Shown: positions 43,715 to 55,197, counted from the stretch's first letter. The stretch: 64,000 bases of DNA from Auricularia sp. M13 (GCA_037042915.1 CM073196.1:1364001-1428000), one strand, 5' to 3'. Notes: generated by a model from the letters alone, not told the origin. Numbers and translations: made by a program.

Positions 43715-44101
43715 TTAGGTTGGCATCGGTGCGCTCGCGGTCGTCGTCAGGGTCGCGCCGATGGTATGGGCGTTTTGTGGGGTGACAGTGAGTCCCATGG
43801 AGGCCGTCTGACCGTTAACGACGTAGGAGACGTTGAGGATCACAGCATAAGGCGTCCTATTGATAACAACACCAGTTGCTGCCCCGAGCGCCAGACCCGC
43901 GAGCCCGGAGATAATATTGAGTCGAGTACCAATGGACAGCTAGGAGTTGATGAGACACCATTACTGTAAGCCGCGAAGATGCAGAACAATGAGCGCCACA
44001 TACTCCGTTCCACCATTCCTAGGAGCGATGTCAGCAATCATAGAGTCATATGCGATGTGAACACTGCGACTCACCCAGCCATGTTGAAAGACGCCGGCCA
44101 T
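43715..44101 (-). CDS. Small membrane protein family, copy B2 (88 residues)
   Basis: Exons complement(43715-43939, 44004-44018, 44075-44101). It begins MAGVFQHGW, then the 15-nt exon EWWNG, then LSIGTRLNIISGLAGLALGA with a glycine/alanine-rich membrane span. The end reads AVILNVSYVVNGQTASMGLT, then VTPQNAHTIGATLTTTAS and APMPT. Donors GTGAGT and GTATGT are near consensus. It is the best-preserved of three paralogues and lies directly downstream of rhomboid copy B on the same strand. Copy A has the same order. Confidence 0.68.
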
Positions 44102-44752
44102 GGTGAGATAGAGCACTTGAATCCTATGTGAGCCGATGAATAAACAGGCGATCAACTGAGGTGCATACGCGAATCGCAGTAACGAGCAAGCGCTAACAGA
44201 CAAAGTGCCTCGAAGGGAATTTGTCTTGCTGGCCCAACTTGCCGAGTGTGGGGGGAATTTATATCTACCCGGGCCCTCTTATCAACACGCGGGCTCTTGC
44301 GAGCCTTGGCTGAGCGCTGAGCGCTGAGCATGGGACCGGCGCATTCAACTTGAACGATCGGCCCGCGCGCGCAAAACCCACGCAAACGGTAGAATATGCC
44401 AACATTCCTTCATGATCTATCAACGGAGCACAAAGAACTCCTGTCAGTTGCAGGATAACCTAACGCACAAATTTCCCGATGCTTCAGCGCCGAATTGTAC
44501 CACCCGAGACATCGGCACCGTGACATTTCTCACCGGAGCAGTCCCGCGATACTGTCAAAGAATCGATTCTTCCCGCGCCGTCCAGGAACCTCATTGAAAG
44601 TGCGATTTCGGTAGAGATTATATCAGACGACTCGGGGTCTCATTTGTCTTGAGACTCAGTGACGAACCGACGCATGCACAAGAAAGCTCGCACATCCGTA
44701 GATGTCCTGAATGTGTGAATTCTAAGTCATTCTGGGTAAATACATGTGATGC
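44102..44752. other. Intergenic between rhomboid B and small-protein B2
   Basis: About 650 nt. A TATATCTACCC-type run near 44260 is the only promoter-like sequence. No gene recognised. Confidence 0.35.
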
Positions 44753-46328
44753 CTAGGCGCCGAATCGGATAGGCGAATCTGAGACGACCAGGTGGTAAGA
44801 CGGAACGGTCCTACCGTCCGGAAGCACTGTATCAACGAGTTGCCGTTGGAGCTGAGTGCGTCGATTTCCCACGAAGGTGAGGGCGAGCTCCCAGATTGAT
44901 GGGCAGAAATAGTAGTACAGCGCCCCGAAGAGCGCTCCTGACATGTGTTGAAGGATGCCAATGGGTAAATATTTGGTGATGGGAAGGTCGATCAGCAGGA
45001 ATGGGATGATAACATTGCGCATCCTGATCGTGAAACCGCCAATAGTGACCGGAGCTGGGTCGGATAGCATCCACAACGACATCAGTGCCCATATTGCCGT
45101 CGAGGCACCTAGGTTTTCCCTTAAGCCAGTGTGAGTCGGTAAAGTGCTTTGAGTTGTTGCTCCTTGAGGCAGCTTGGCCACCTGATCCTGCGCGAAGATC
45201 AAACCTAGGATAGTTGGCAGGAAGGACCCAAAACCGCCAGCTGGCAGAGTTAATAACTCACGCGATTCGTTTTGAAAAATTAAAGCGCACCAATCGTATA
45301 GAAGGCAAGTAGTTTGGGGACAGTGAGGTCCCACAAAGCCTGCCCAGGTCCGCTCTCTGACAGATGTATGGAGGCCCTCACTGCATCCAATCAATATAAA
45401 GTTGGCAGCTTGCATATGGCATGCTGAGTACGCACATGACATGTAGAGGCCGAACAAGTTGCTTAAAAGATGATAGAGTTGTCTATGACTTGACGCAGAT
45501 CAGTGCACCTAATATGAATCCGTGACTAGTGCACGTACGCGAATACTGCCGTGAATACCGTGTAAGTTTGTCCACTCATGCCGCAGTGTATCATATACCT
45601 CGAGACAAAGAACTCTCCGGACGGGGTCCACGTTGCAAGATAAACAGCTATGTTTATAGCCGAAACCAGCGCAATGAATCTCGCACCGTCCACCCATCCA
45701 ACATACGTCTCTGCGGCAGAGAACAAAGGGCGAAAAATAATCGCCATAGAGAGCGGGATGGCATTGTCCAGTATTGCGTAAGCGCGCTGAATGTTCTGCT
45801 CGGCGTAAGGAGGATAAGCGTAGGAACTAAAAGCGTACCTCCAGTCGTGCGACGGAACGCACATACGCTGGTGAAGATGCAAGAGAGGACACCTCACCAA
45901 CGCCATGCCGCGCTATCGCGACCTTCCACCAATAGTATGTGATTCGATTGGTGTACCATGCAGCAGTCAGCCATATAGCGCAGGAAATGAACGTAAATGT
46001 CTGAGGATGATCCCGCAGATGGTCAGCCAGTCGACTAAGCCACTGGTGTCGAACAAGAGCTCACCGCAAAGCGACGCCAAAGCCGCCGTTCTCGGCATAT
46101 AGGCTGGGCAGCACGCTCCCCCGCCTCTACCAGAGCCGCAAAATGGGCCTCGATTCTTCTTGCAGTGGCCTGCAAAAGACGGTCTGCAGTGACAGGCATG
46201 CTGGCGTGAGCGTTCGCGGGATCAAAAGCAGGCGGACGAGGCGGCCTTTGCCGTTCGTCGGGATCACTTTTCGCGTTCCATGCGTGGAACTTGCGTGGAA
46301 GCTCGTCCAAAGCTCGCGTATCCGTCAA
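44753..46328 (-). CDS. Rhomboid-family intramembrane protease, copy B
   Basis: Exons complement(44753-45240, 45291-45380, 45436-45488, 45539-45786, 45839-46000, 46065-46328), 434 residues. It aligns throughout with copy A: TFTFISCAIW, AWYTNRITYYWW, GQTYTVFTAVF, AHRQLYHLLSN, FYTIAGGFGSFLPTILG. The catalytic region reads NLGASTAIWALMSL (GAST where GxSG is expected), and the histidine lies in LQHMSGALFGALYY. The first exon is longer than in copy A and encodes an extra charged N-terminus (PRKFHAWNAKSDPDERQRPP). Three exon lengths are identical to copy A. Likely an ER, Golgi or mitochondrial membrane protein; substrate unknown. Confidence 0.75.
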
Positions 46329-47466
46329 CGTCGGTGTATCGGCGTGAACTATCCAATCGCGCGTCGCCCAGGAGTTACGTACCCGGTTTCATTCTGGGCC
46401 CGGCGAGAGCGCGTGAGCAACGGAACATTGCTGTTGCATACAAGATTTGAGCATGCAGCCAGATACAGTGTCGCAGCACCATGCTAACTGCTAGCCAGCT
46501 TCATAACTCCAAGCAAGTATGACATTGTATCTACGTCGATGTCAGCATCCGGATTCCGCAAACCTTGACAGCCTGGCACCGGGATGTTCCTGACGAAGGA
46601 TGATCGCAACGGCGGTGAATGCACGGTGCTTTCTGAATTGGGTATGGGCGCGGATTTCTGTCCGATCATATCCCACGGGGCGCGACTATCATATCGGCGC
46701 AACAGCACACGAATGTGGAGAGATCCTGAGGTGAGACACCACCTCTCCGCCCGCATCGCTTCGTCTCAACGCCGATGCTTCTCGACTGCGCAGCGGGGAC
46801 CTTGCGTCAAATTGATTTTGAAAGCTTCCAGGAAACGGTGTTCTACCGTCAAGGCTGCAGACCTTTGAGGTATTGGAATGCTTTAGGGAAGAATTCCGCC
46901 GGCTGGAAGTGCTTGAGAAGGCTGCACAGTCATGACAACAAACAGTGCCGCTTCATTTGACCCGAACAACTGGTTGTGCAGGCCCAGGTCTGGACATGTC
47001 GAAACGTTTCTGGCTTCCGGAATGGCTTCGCCTGTGAAATATCCCGGACCTGGCCCTCGTTACATCGGCAATGCAATAACGGCGTCATCAAAAGAACGCT
47101 AGCATGCTGAAATTGCTGAGCGGGAAGAAGGGTGCGTCATTTATGGCACACGAGGAGAGCACGGTCCGAAAGGAACGGGATGCCGCTCAAGTCAGTGATA
47201 TCATTTACTGACTTCCAAGTCGCTCTTTGGCGCCTAAGCTCGTCCCTTGTAATGATAAATGCACAGTTGGTCTTGGACATAGAATCTCTGTTTGAAACAA
47301 AACAAGACGAGGAGCAATGAAACTTGCTCAGTCGCCATGTCAGCTCATTGACAAACAATCTTGTACAAACAGGGCTTTCAGAGCGATATCTCCGTTTTAT
47401 CTCCACGGAGGAATACGCGAACAAGCTCCGCAAGTATGAACCCTTCCTCTGCTGTCTTCCTTTCAA
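46329..47466. other. Intergenic, nothing recognised
   Basis: About 1.1 kb between rhomboid B and Sen34. Open frames (46484-46756 minus, 46584-46868 plus, 47137-47601 minus) show no motif. No tRNA or repeat recognised. Confidence 0.35.
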
Positions 47467-48505
47467 ATGACGACTGCCCAGACTAGGCGCATTCCACTGT
47501 ATGTCTCCAAAGGCCGCGCACTTGTATTCAAAGTCGAGGACATCGCGGCCATTCGTACCGAGCACCGAATATGCGGTCTGCTTATTGGCACTCTGCCGCA
47601 CTTAGCGCAACAGAACGTGTTTCTCGGATCGCCTCTGGTTCTTACGCCCGAGGAAGTTGTGCTGCTGGTCTCCAACGGTACGGCCGCTCAGATCGGACAG
47701 CAGATGCACATTTATGACTCGGCCTAGAGGCCGCGGTGCTCGTCGACGACCCCCGCGCGCATGCCGCGGCGCCGACGGACGCCCAGCTGGCAGAGTGGAC
47801 TGAAGCACGCGACAAGGACATAGAGGCCCAGCATAAGTTGGCCGAGCATAAGGCGCGCGCTGCAGCGTCCAAAGCTGAGGCCAGTCTCTCGCCTGAAGCA
47901 CTGGCAAAACGCGCCGCGCGACAAAAGCGTGGGGCGACTCCAGCAGCAGCTTCCGACGTCCTGTTCGACTCTACGCCCCATCCTCCCGCTGATGCAGCTG
48001 TTGCGTCCACGCCGGCTGCACCGGTTGTTGAGCCCGTCCATTTTGTCGAAGTGCCAACATCGTCGTCAAGTCTTCCATGGCACGACCCATCGGGCGCTCG
48101 CGCTGTATACTCATCCATTAAAGCCGCAAGACAAGCGGGTGTCTGGTCATATCCATCAACGCCGCACGAGCGAGCTCGATGTGCCGTCTTTCGTGCGTTA
48201 TGGGCCAAGGGTTACTGGATGGGCGGTGGCTTGCGGTTTGGTGGCGACTATCTCGTTTACCCAGGCAAGTACCCCAATTTGACTATATCTTGCGCCACTT
48301 ACGCGTTTTCCCAGGCGATCCTCTGCGTTACCATTCGCATTTTGTCGCGACAGTGCACGACCCGCACGCGCCGCTCCGCCCGATGGAAATCGTCGCCCAC
48401 GGTCGTCTCGGGACCGGCACGCGAAAGTCGCATCTCTTCTGCGCATGGGACGAGCGTAGCGACGAAGTCGACTTTTACAGTATCGAGTGGTCCGGGTTTG
48501 GCTGA
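47467..48505 (+). CDS. SEN34: tRNA-splicing endonuclease subunit Sen34
   Basis: Catalytic subunit that cuts the 3' splice site of pre-tRNAs. Exons 47467-47677, 47728-48264 and 48315-48505, 312 residues. The N-terminal domain reads GLLIGTLPHLAQQNVFLGSP and LTPEEVVLLVSN, then EAAVLVDDPRAH. After an Ala-rich linker the nuclease domain has YWMGGGLRFGGDYLVYP joined to GDPLRYHSHFVATV, which supplies the catalytic Tyr and His. TGTRKSHLFCAWD supplies the Lys. Intron 48265-48314 is GC-AG with a perfect GCAAGT donor; no GT donor keeps YPGDPLRYH in frame. It converges with the EI24-like gene. Confidence 0.93.
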
Positions 48506-48607
48506 GCGATATGCGCATCTAGAAAAATATGTACCATTACATACGCTACGTAGCAGAAACAGCAGGCCAAGGTGATAACATGAAGCGTCGCGTACGGCGT
48601 CTGCATT

Positions 48608-50070
48608 CTAGCTTTGAGTAGGCGCGCGAGGTGGATGATGTGCCCGCAGCGTTGGCGGCGCCCGCAACGTTGTACTCGATCGAGCGCTGCTTGCTCCCGC
48701 ACTTGGTCGTAAGTCGTTCATCGGCATATCACTCGTCGCGCGCACTGGAGGCACTGGCCGCCGGCGTGATACGCCCGCGCCCGCACCGATAGCGCGCACG
48801 ATCCAGTCGTTGAGCCAGATGGCTGGTGCGAACACAGGCACACGCACTGGGATGTACGGTGATGGCAGCAGCAGTTTCCCTTCTGCGCCTTGAGGTGGTA
48901 GCGGGGTGTAAGGATGGGCAGGTACCGGCCGCGCGTGGTGCGCCATTATTATGTGTGCCGGGAGGAAAAGGGCGAAGACAGCTAAACTTGGGAGAGTAGG
49001 CAGGAACGCACAGCTCAAGGTGATTGGCAGACCTATAGGAATGAGCTTAAGCGTTAATGAGGGAAAATGCTTGATATTCTTACCAAATGCGAGGTAATAG
49101 GTCCACCGCTCCTCGAGGTGCTTGATGCGTACCGCGAGTGTCATTCCTCGCGCAATCCAGACATACCTGCAAGGAGTCGTATGTCAGCAATCGCTCGCGC
49201 TAGCAACGAGAACGACTGACTCGAAGCAATAAAATCTACAGATGCTTATAAGAAACGGTGAATTGTTTCCACAGCAGACTCACGAGTCGACCCAGCAGAG
49301 GAACAGCGTTGCTGCAGGTGGGCCAATGACGGGAACGCGGGCAAGAAATAGGCCACCTGCTACGCTAGTGGCGAGCATCGTAAAGCGATATGCACTTGCT
49401 GCGGCTGCATTCAGTACACTGTGATGGGATGCACGTGAGCGGAACGAGCATGGCCCGCATGCAGAAATTCGCACCCATTGTAGCCTCCTTCAGTAGCATT
49501 AGCACGGCCAAATTTCAGGGTAAACACGCGTGAGGATATGGCGCTACACCATCGTGCCTAACGGTAGGTCAGCACGCGTGCTATGAGTATTGAGTGGCTC
49601 GCACGTTGCAGAGCAGTGAGATTCCAGCGAGTGGCAGCAGCCAAAGTGCCTGGTATGCCCATGCTATTCGCCGTTGTGTTGGTCCACGAAGCATTGGCAG
49701 CAATATCCATTCGAACGCGTAAACGGAGACCAAGGAAACCGTGTTGAGCGTTGCGGACTTGACCACTTCGCACGCGTCAGCGGCACGTGTGCACACGACA
49801 TACAGCCCAGAACATACGATTCGCCCGAACTTCAGAGTCTCTGTGGCTCATAGTCAATGTTCACGTATAGAGCTTGGAGTACCGGACGTACTGGACAGCA
49901 TGACGCGCGACAACATCCCAGCGAAGCCCGTCGCGCAGACCGGCGAGCGCGTAGCCTGCATGCAGCGCTAGCGCCTGGGGAAGCGAAATGAACGAAGGGT
50001 ACGCCGTGCTTGTCGAGTACGCGGAGAAATAGGTGGGTGCAGAGCCTCCTCGCTGCGACGGCCGCGACAT
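48608..50070 (-). CDS. EI24-like multi-pass membrane protein
   Basis: Seven exons: complement(48608-49032, 49084-49166, 49221-49235, 49284-49418, 49475-49557, 49605-49838, 49888-50070), 385 residues. Family blocks: HAGYALAGLRDGLRWDVVAR, NTVSLVSVYAFEWILLPML, WAYQALWLLPLAGISLL, VPVIGPPAATLFLCWVDS, then the 15-nt exon FYCFE and YVWIARGMTL. It continues HLEERWTYYLAFG, LPAHIIMAHHARPVPAHPY and VPVFAPAIWLNDWIV. EI24 homologues are ER membrane proteins linked to p53 response and autophagy in animals; the fungal role is not settled. The first splice junction (49888/49838) is the least certain. The C-terminus is Ser/Ala/Pro-rich. Confidence 0.8.
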
Positions 50071-50288
50071 GGGTCACGGTCAGGAACAAGCCAGGACACG
50101 GTCGCAAATCCCGTAAATCCGAACTGTATTTGGACAATGTTAACGTGCTCTTAGACTGAGCTCTCACGAGCACTTTGTTCGCGAGCCAAAGGCCTCACTA
50201 TCGACAGGACGTCGTATTCCCGGCAACAATCCAGACCGCGATGATGACATGCGATTGAACAGAGGAACGAATAGATCCACTACGAGCA

Positions 50289-51651
50289 CTAAGCAGCACG
50301 CTCGTCTTTAGCAGGAACGGTCACAATGAGCGCGAGGTCGCCATAGATCTCCTCCAGGCTAGCTTGGTTGCCGTATGCAAGGTACTGCGACTTGACACGC
50401 GAGTTTGTGTTGCGCGGGATGACCCATTCAATGTGCGAGCGGCGCGGAACATCCACCCACTCGCCAGTTGCATCATTGTATACTTGACCCACCTCGTCGC
50501 CCTCGATTTTCTCGCCGCCGAGCCACCCCAGGAAGATATTGTCCCAGTTGTCATCAGTGGTGTCGCTGCCTTCATACACGCAATCGAGAAGGTAGGCGTC
50601 GTAACCGTGCGGGTCATAAACGAGGAACAGCTTGGGGGAGAATCCGGCGGCCTCAGCGGCCTGAAAAACTGCGCGATCTCCAGCTTTGAGGCACTTGGCT
50701 ACGTCTTGCAAAATATGTGTCTGCTGGCGACTGAGGTCAACTGGAATGGGGTACTGGTGCTTCAGTCCGAATCCAAGACGACCGCCATCGGGCATGAAAG
50801 TGTCGTCGGCAATGAGCTGCTTGAACGCTTGTAGCAGCGGTTCGCCCTGAATAGGGAGTACCTCAAGGGTACTTTGGAAGTAGAGGTTGTAGGTCAGAGT
50901 CACACGGTGGCCAGAGGTAAGAGGTAACGGGGAGAACTTCATGCTCGACGTCGCTATAGAAGGCGACCCACGACACTTGGTCAGGAGATGTGTAGGCCGA
51001 TTTGCTTGCGTCGTGCTTGACTTCGACGCCATCGTGGCGCAGAACCAGAGCCCCGCCCTCGTGTTTGATGGGAAAGTTCAAGACAAGAGAGCCAAACATA
51101 TCGTCGCCGCGAGGCGTGTCCTTGTGCGCCTTGAAGAATGAGCCGGGTCCTGACCAATGCTAAGAGTACGTATACAATGCATCGCTGACCCAAACGCACC
51201 ATATACGTTCAACTTGTACAAGTCCGCTTGAATATTGCGCGGCGAGGTCTCCCAGCCAAAGAGCGCTTCATGAACAGCTTGAAGCAAACCGGTTCGTACA
51301 ACATCGAGGTTAATGGCAAAATCCGTCTTGTCGAGCTTCCCAGCCTTCCGGTAGGTTTCATCGAGAATATCTTCACTATTCATGCCAAAGGTGGCTGGCT
51401 GGCAAGCACCGGCGAGATTTTCCAGCTCTCCCGCGCTGGCAGCGTCCTTGCTCAAACTGATACGCCTACAGCAACGTCAGAACGGCGATCAAGGACGCGG
51501 GTATGTGCCCAACTACGCACCAAGGTTCCTTGTATAGGAAGAGGTTGAGCTGATCGTTGGGAAGCGACCAGATGCCCTCTGCATAGAACGGTTTTGGCTC
51601 AACGAGGGCGTCGATGATCAAAGTGCGCTGAGCATCGGAGATAGTAGACAT
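50289..51651 (-). pseudogene. 2OG-Fe(II) dioxygenase, copy I, frameshifted by a 7-bp tandem duplication
   Basis: Exons complement(50289-51149, 51201-51465, 51521-51651) match copy II exon for exon (exons 1 and 2 are 131 and 265-266 nt). The first exon reads TISDAQRTLIIDALVEPKPF. The iron-binding HxD is in SFFKAHKDTPRGDD, and the distal His and Arg are in FYSDVEHEVLPVTSGHRVTL. Within that last motif AGAGGTA occurs twice in tandem on the plus strand (50913-50919 and 50920-50926). This shifts the frame, and translation would stop soon after, losing about half the catalytic domain. The frame beyond the duplication stays open to 50289, so the break is recent or a sequencing artefact. Confidence 0.75.
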
Positions 51652-52317
51652 TTTGAGTGTGGCTGGTGAATTGTTTGAGGCTCTCGTCTGGCCTGGCTTT
51701 TATACGCACGCTGTCCGGGTGGTACGTACACTTTAGCGACGGGACCGAAGGTGACTGGAAACAGGCAGCGTCCTTGTGTATATGTACCGGGCCGAACGCG
51801 TGAGCACCGGTTAAGATCAAGTTGTGGCACGCTTTGAAACTCAGAACTTCGTCATTAAATTCCTCCATTTCTGTGACCCGATTGCAACCACAACCTTCAA
51901 GTGATTTGCCGAGAATATTGACTCATCCGTTCTATCTCTTATGCCGCTGCGCCGACTGGCGAAGACGTGCTTCAGCACCGAGGCTACAGTCAGGCCGGCA
52001 GCAGCGCCGAAATTGTTTTGTACGTACCTTCCACACGCAGACTCTCACCGCCACGTTTGCCACAACTTTCGTTAGTTCCTTGGCATTTGACATAGGAATC
52101 TGTAGACCCCATGCTACCTTAAGGTAGAGCCATTTCTACGGTGTCCGCGGCAGTCCGCGGAGCGCACGGTCAGCGGCAATGCGATATCCAGATCAGTCTG
52201 TCGTGTTATCTGTGTTGGTAATTGAGATTGAACAATGCATGTCGCAATTGGAGAAAGAGTGAGAATTCGCGATGCAATTGGAAAAAGGGACAACAAGCCA
52301 TACAAAGCATACAAAGA
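51652..52317. other. Intergenic between the dioxygenase pair, with promoter of copy I
   Basis: About 670 nt. A minus-strand TATAAAAG lies at 51704-51697, about 50 nt upstream of the copy I start. A 26-nt stretch at 51819-51844 is identical to 54283-54308 upstream of copy II, showing that the duplication included the promoter. Confidence 0.6.
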
Positions 52318-54124
52318 TTAAGCGGTACGCTGGCCTTTAGCAGGAACAGTCAAAATGAGCGCGAGGTCGCCGTAAATGTCGCCCAAGCTAGCTTCGTTGC
52401 CATACGCGATGAAGTGCGACTTGACACGCGAGTTTTGGTTGCGCGGGACGACCCATTCGATATCCGAGTTGCAGGGTGGAACAGGAACCCACTTAGAAGT
52501 CGCTTCATCCCAAATCTCCTCCTCCTTACCGGTCTCAATTTTCTCGCCCTTGTGCCACTTGACGAAGATGCTATTCCAGGTCTCCTCATCGAGATAATCG
52601 CCCCCCTGGTAAACATGGTCGAGAATGTAGACGCCGTACCCATCCGTGTCGTAGACCATGTAGAGCTTCGGGGCGATGCCCGCTGCCACGACGGCCTCGT
52701 AGAGTGCGCGGTCTCCAGCTTTGAGGCACTTGGCGACGTCTTGCAGGATATGCGCCTCCATGCGACCGGCCTCAGCTGGGACCGGGTATTGGTGCTTCAA
52801 TCCGAAACCCAGTCGACCGCCATTCGGCATGAAGGTATCGTCGGCAAGAAGCTGCTTAAACGCTTGGAGGAGCGGCTCGCTCTTGACGGGGATGATCTCA
52901 GGGACGCTTGTGAAGTAGAGATTATAGGTAAGAGTCACACGGTGACCGGACGTTACGGGGAGGACTTCATGTTCGACATCGCTATAGAAGGCGACCCAAG
53001 AGACTTGGTCGGGAGACGTGTAGGCCGCCTTGCTCGCGTCGTGCTTGACTTCGACGCCATCGTGGCGCAGGACCAGAGCACCACCCTCGTGCTTGATGGG
53101 AAAGTTCACGACCAGGGAGCCGAACATATCGTCTCCGCGCGGCGTGTCCTTGTGAGCCTTGAAGAACGAGCCTTGTCCTAGTCAAAGATATAAGCGCGCA
53201 TATGGGCGATTAATCCTAGCACCTCGACGCACCGTATACGTTCAGCTTATAAAGTTCAGCTCGAATGTTGCGCGGCGAGGCCTCCCAGCCGAAGAGTGCT
53301 TGATGAACAGCTTGAAGCAATCCGGCTCCCACAACGTCGAGGTTGATAGCGAAATCCTTCTTGTCGAGCTTTCCCGCCTTGCGGTAAGATTCGTCGAGAA
53401 CGTCTTCTTGTTTCACGCCGAAGGTAGCTGGCTGGCAAGCAGCGGCGAGCTTTTCGAGCTCGGAAGCGCTGGCAGCATCCTTGCTCAAGCTGACGCGCCT
53501 GCAGCAACTTCAGAATGGCCACCAACAACCCGGATATCAAGGGGTGGCCATCGGCAAAATCCGGTACATCACGTTAGTATGTATGTCTCCTCCCAGCTCA
53601 CACTACAGAGGTTGCTGACCCCAGGCTGGTCGGGAGACGGAGGCCGCCTTGCTCCATCTGGAAGCCTCTGAGGTCCATTTATCTCTCAAGAACTCTAGCT
53701 GAGACTTTTCTGGCATATTTCTTTGAGTATTCCCACATAACTATGCAGATATACACAGTGCCAGGTGTACGTTGCAAGTTCACTCGAATGACCTCACCGA
53801 CAACATGATCTGGTGATGATGTAACTCGGAAGTCGGAACAAATCGGAGGTAAATCCGCGGATATAGTATGTCGAGAATGTCTTGTTTCACTGGCCACTGG
53901 CCTTGCAGTGGTTACCAACCCGGTGCCATTGATTTGGATCCCGGATCAACTTCAGAATGGCCACCCTTGCCGGATATGGGCACGAAGACGCACCAAGGCT
54001 CCTTATACAGGAAGAGGTTCAGCTGGTCGTTTGGAACGGACCAGATGCCCTCAGCATAGAATGGCTTTGGCTCGACGAGGGCGTCGGTGAGCAGGGTGCG
54101 CTGAGTGTCGGAGATCACAGACAT
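52318..54124 (-). CDS. 2OG-Fe(II) dioxygenase, copy II
   Basis: Exons complement(52318-53177, 53233-53498, 53994-54124), 418 residues. The fold is the fungal prolyl-4-hydroxylase-like double-stranded beta-helix. HxD lies in SFFKAHKDTPRGDD, and the second metal His and 2-oxoglutarate Arg in DVEHEVLPVTSGHRVTLTYN. Sequences around it are MFGSLVVNFPIKHEGGALVL and RHDGVEVKHDASKAAY. The intact frame contrasts with broken copy I. Its first intron (53499-53993, 495 nt) is nine times the 54-nt intron of copy I. Such proteins are numerous in agaricomycetes; substrate unknown, possibly a secondary metabolite or protein. Confidence 0.85.
53502..53968. repeat. Insertion within an intron, flanked by a short direct repeat
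   Basis: CAACTTCAGAATGGCCACC occurs at 53505-53523 and again at 53948-53966, both followed by an imperfect CCGGATAT. Between them lie about 425 nt absent from the equivalent intron of copy I. The repeat may be a target duplication of an insertion or a duplication of the original intron flank. The inserted DNA contains no recognisable TIR or coding content. Confidence 0.55.
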
Positions 54125-55197
54125 GTTGAGTGAGCCTTTGCCTAGCCGTTGCCTGCTTTTATACGCAGGCGGGTAGCAAAGTACGTACACGCTAGCGACG
54201 GCACCGAAGATGACTGGAAGCTGGCAGGGTCGTTATTAATATGTACATGCGTCGGGCCGACGAGCGCGAATGTGGCAAGTGAAAGTTGTGGCACGCTTTG
54301 AAACTCAGCGTTTCCAAACCTTGCTCAGTTGTTGGCCGATTGATGCTTCCTCTGCAGCCAATGTATTTACGCAGAATTCGTTGGATGCAACGAGTGGTTC
54401 GTGTCTCTTATGCGCCAATTAATTATGCGCTTGCCGGCCGAGATTCGCTTCGGTACCCTGACAGCGGACGGCGGCCCGACAACAATTCGCCACATTTGCC
54501 GCAATATTGGGGAAACGACCTATAGATGAGGATTTCCATCGTGATCCTTTCCCCCTTGTGCGTGAAGCTGACTTGCCAGAATATTTCCATCAATGCGAGT
54601 TTCACGTGGAAAATATTGATGGGCAATTCCCTAGGACCTACCGTATCTGCCAGTGGCAAACCACTTGCTCACTGTCACGACCGCAGCGACGTTTCCTCAG
54701 CTGCTTTCGACGCGCCTGGAACGAGCACCCCGAATAGAAAGGATGACCTCAATCCGGCAACCTTTGTTCTCATGCACAGTGGAGTCGCATGAGGTGCTTC
54801 GCGGTCGTCCTCCCGAGTATCCTGACATCCTCAGACTCAGACTCTACTGACGCTGTCCGAAATCGCCGCGATTCTGAAGCTCATGATAGTCTTAACAAAG
54901 ACTCAGAGTTTAGTACAGGAGACCGTCGAATCGCGTTCCAAAAATAAGTTGCGACTTTATACAGTACACCGTTCGTAACCGAGCGCGATTAAAGCATCCG
55001 TCCAAAATACAATGGCAAGATAGCGATGACAGTAGCAAAGTCGACAAGGGTCAGCATAGCAGAGACGGGGATCAAAGGACTGAGAGACTCGGCAAGAAAA
55101 TGAGCGTGTGAGTGATGGAGTGAGTGATAGTATAAGAGAGGAGAGAAATGGTATCGTCGGGAGGCGGGGTGTATCAAGGCTCACAAGAGAGCATCAT
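54125..55197. other. Intergenic, upstream of dioxygenase II
   Basis: About 1.07 kb. A minus-strand TATAAAAG at 54163-54156 lies about 32 nt upstream of the copy II start codon. The 26-nt block at 54283-54308 is shared with copy I. The rest (54310-55197) has no recognised gene; 54957-55184 minus is hydrophobic but not convincing. Confidence 0.5.
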
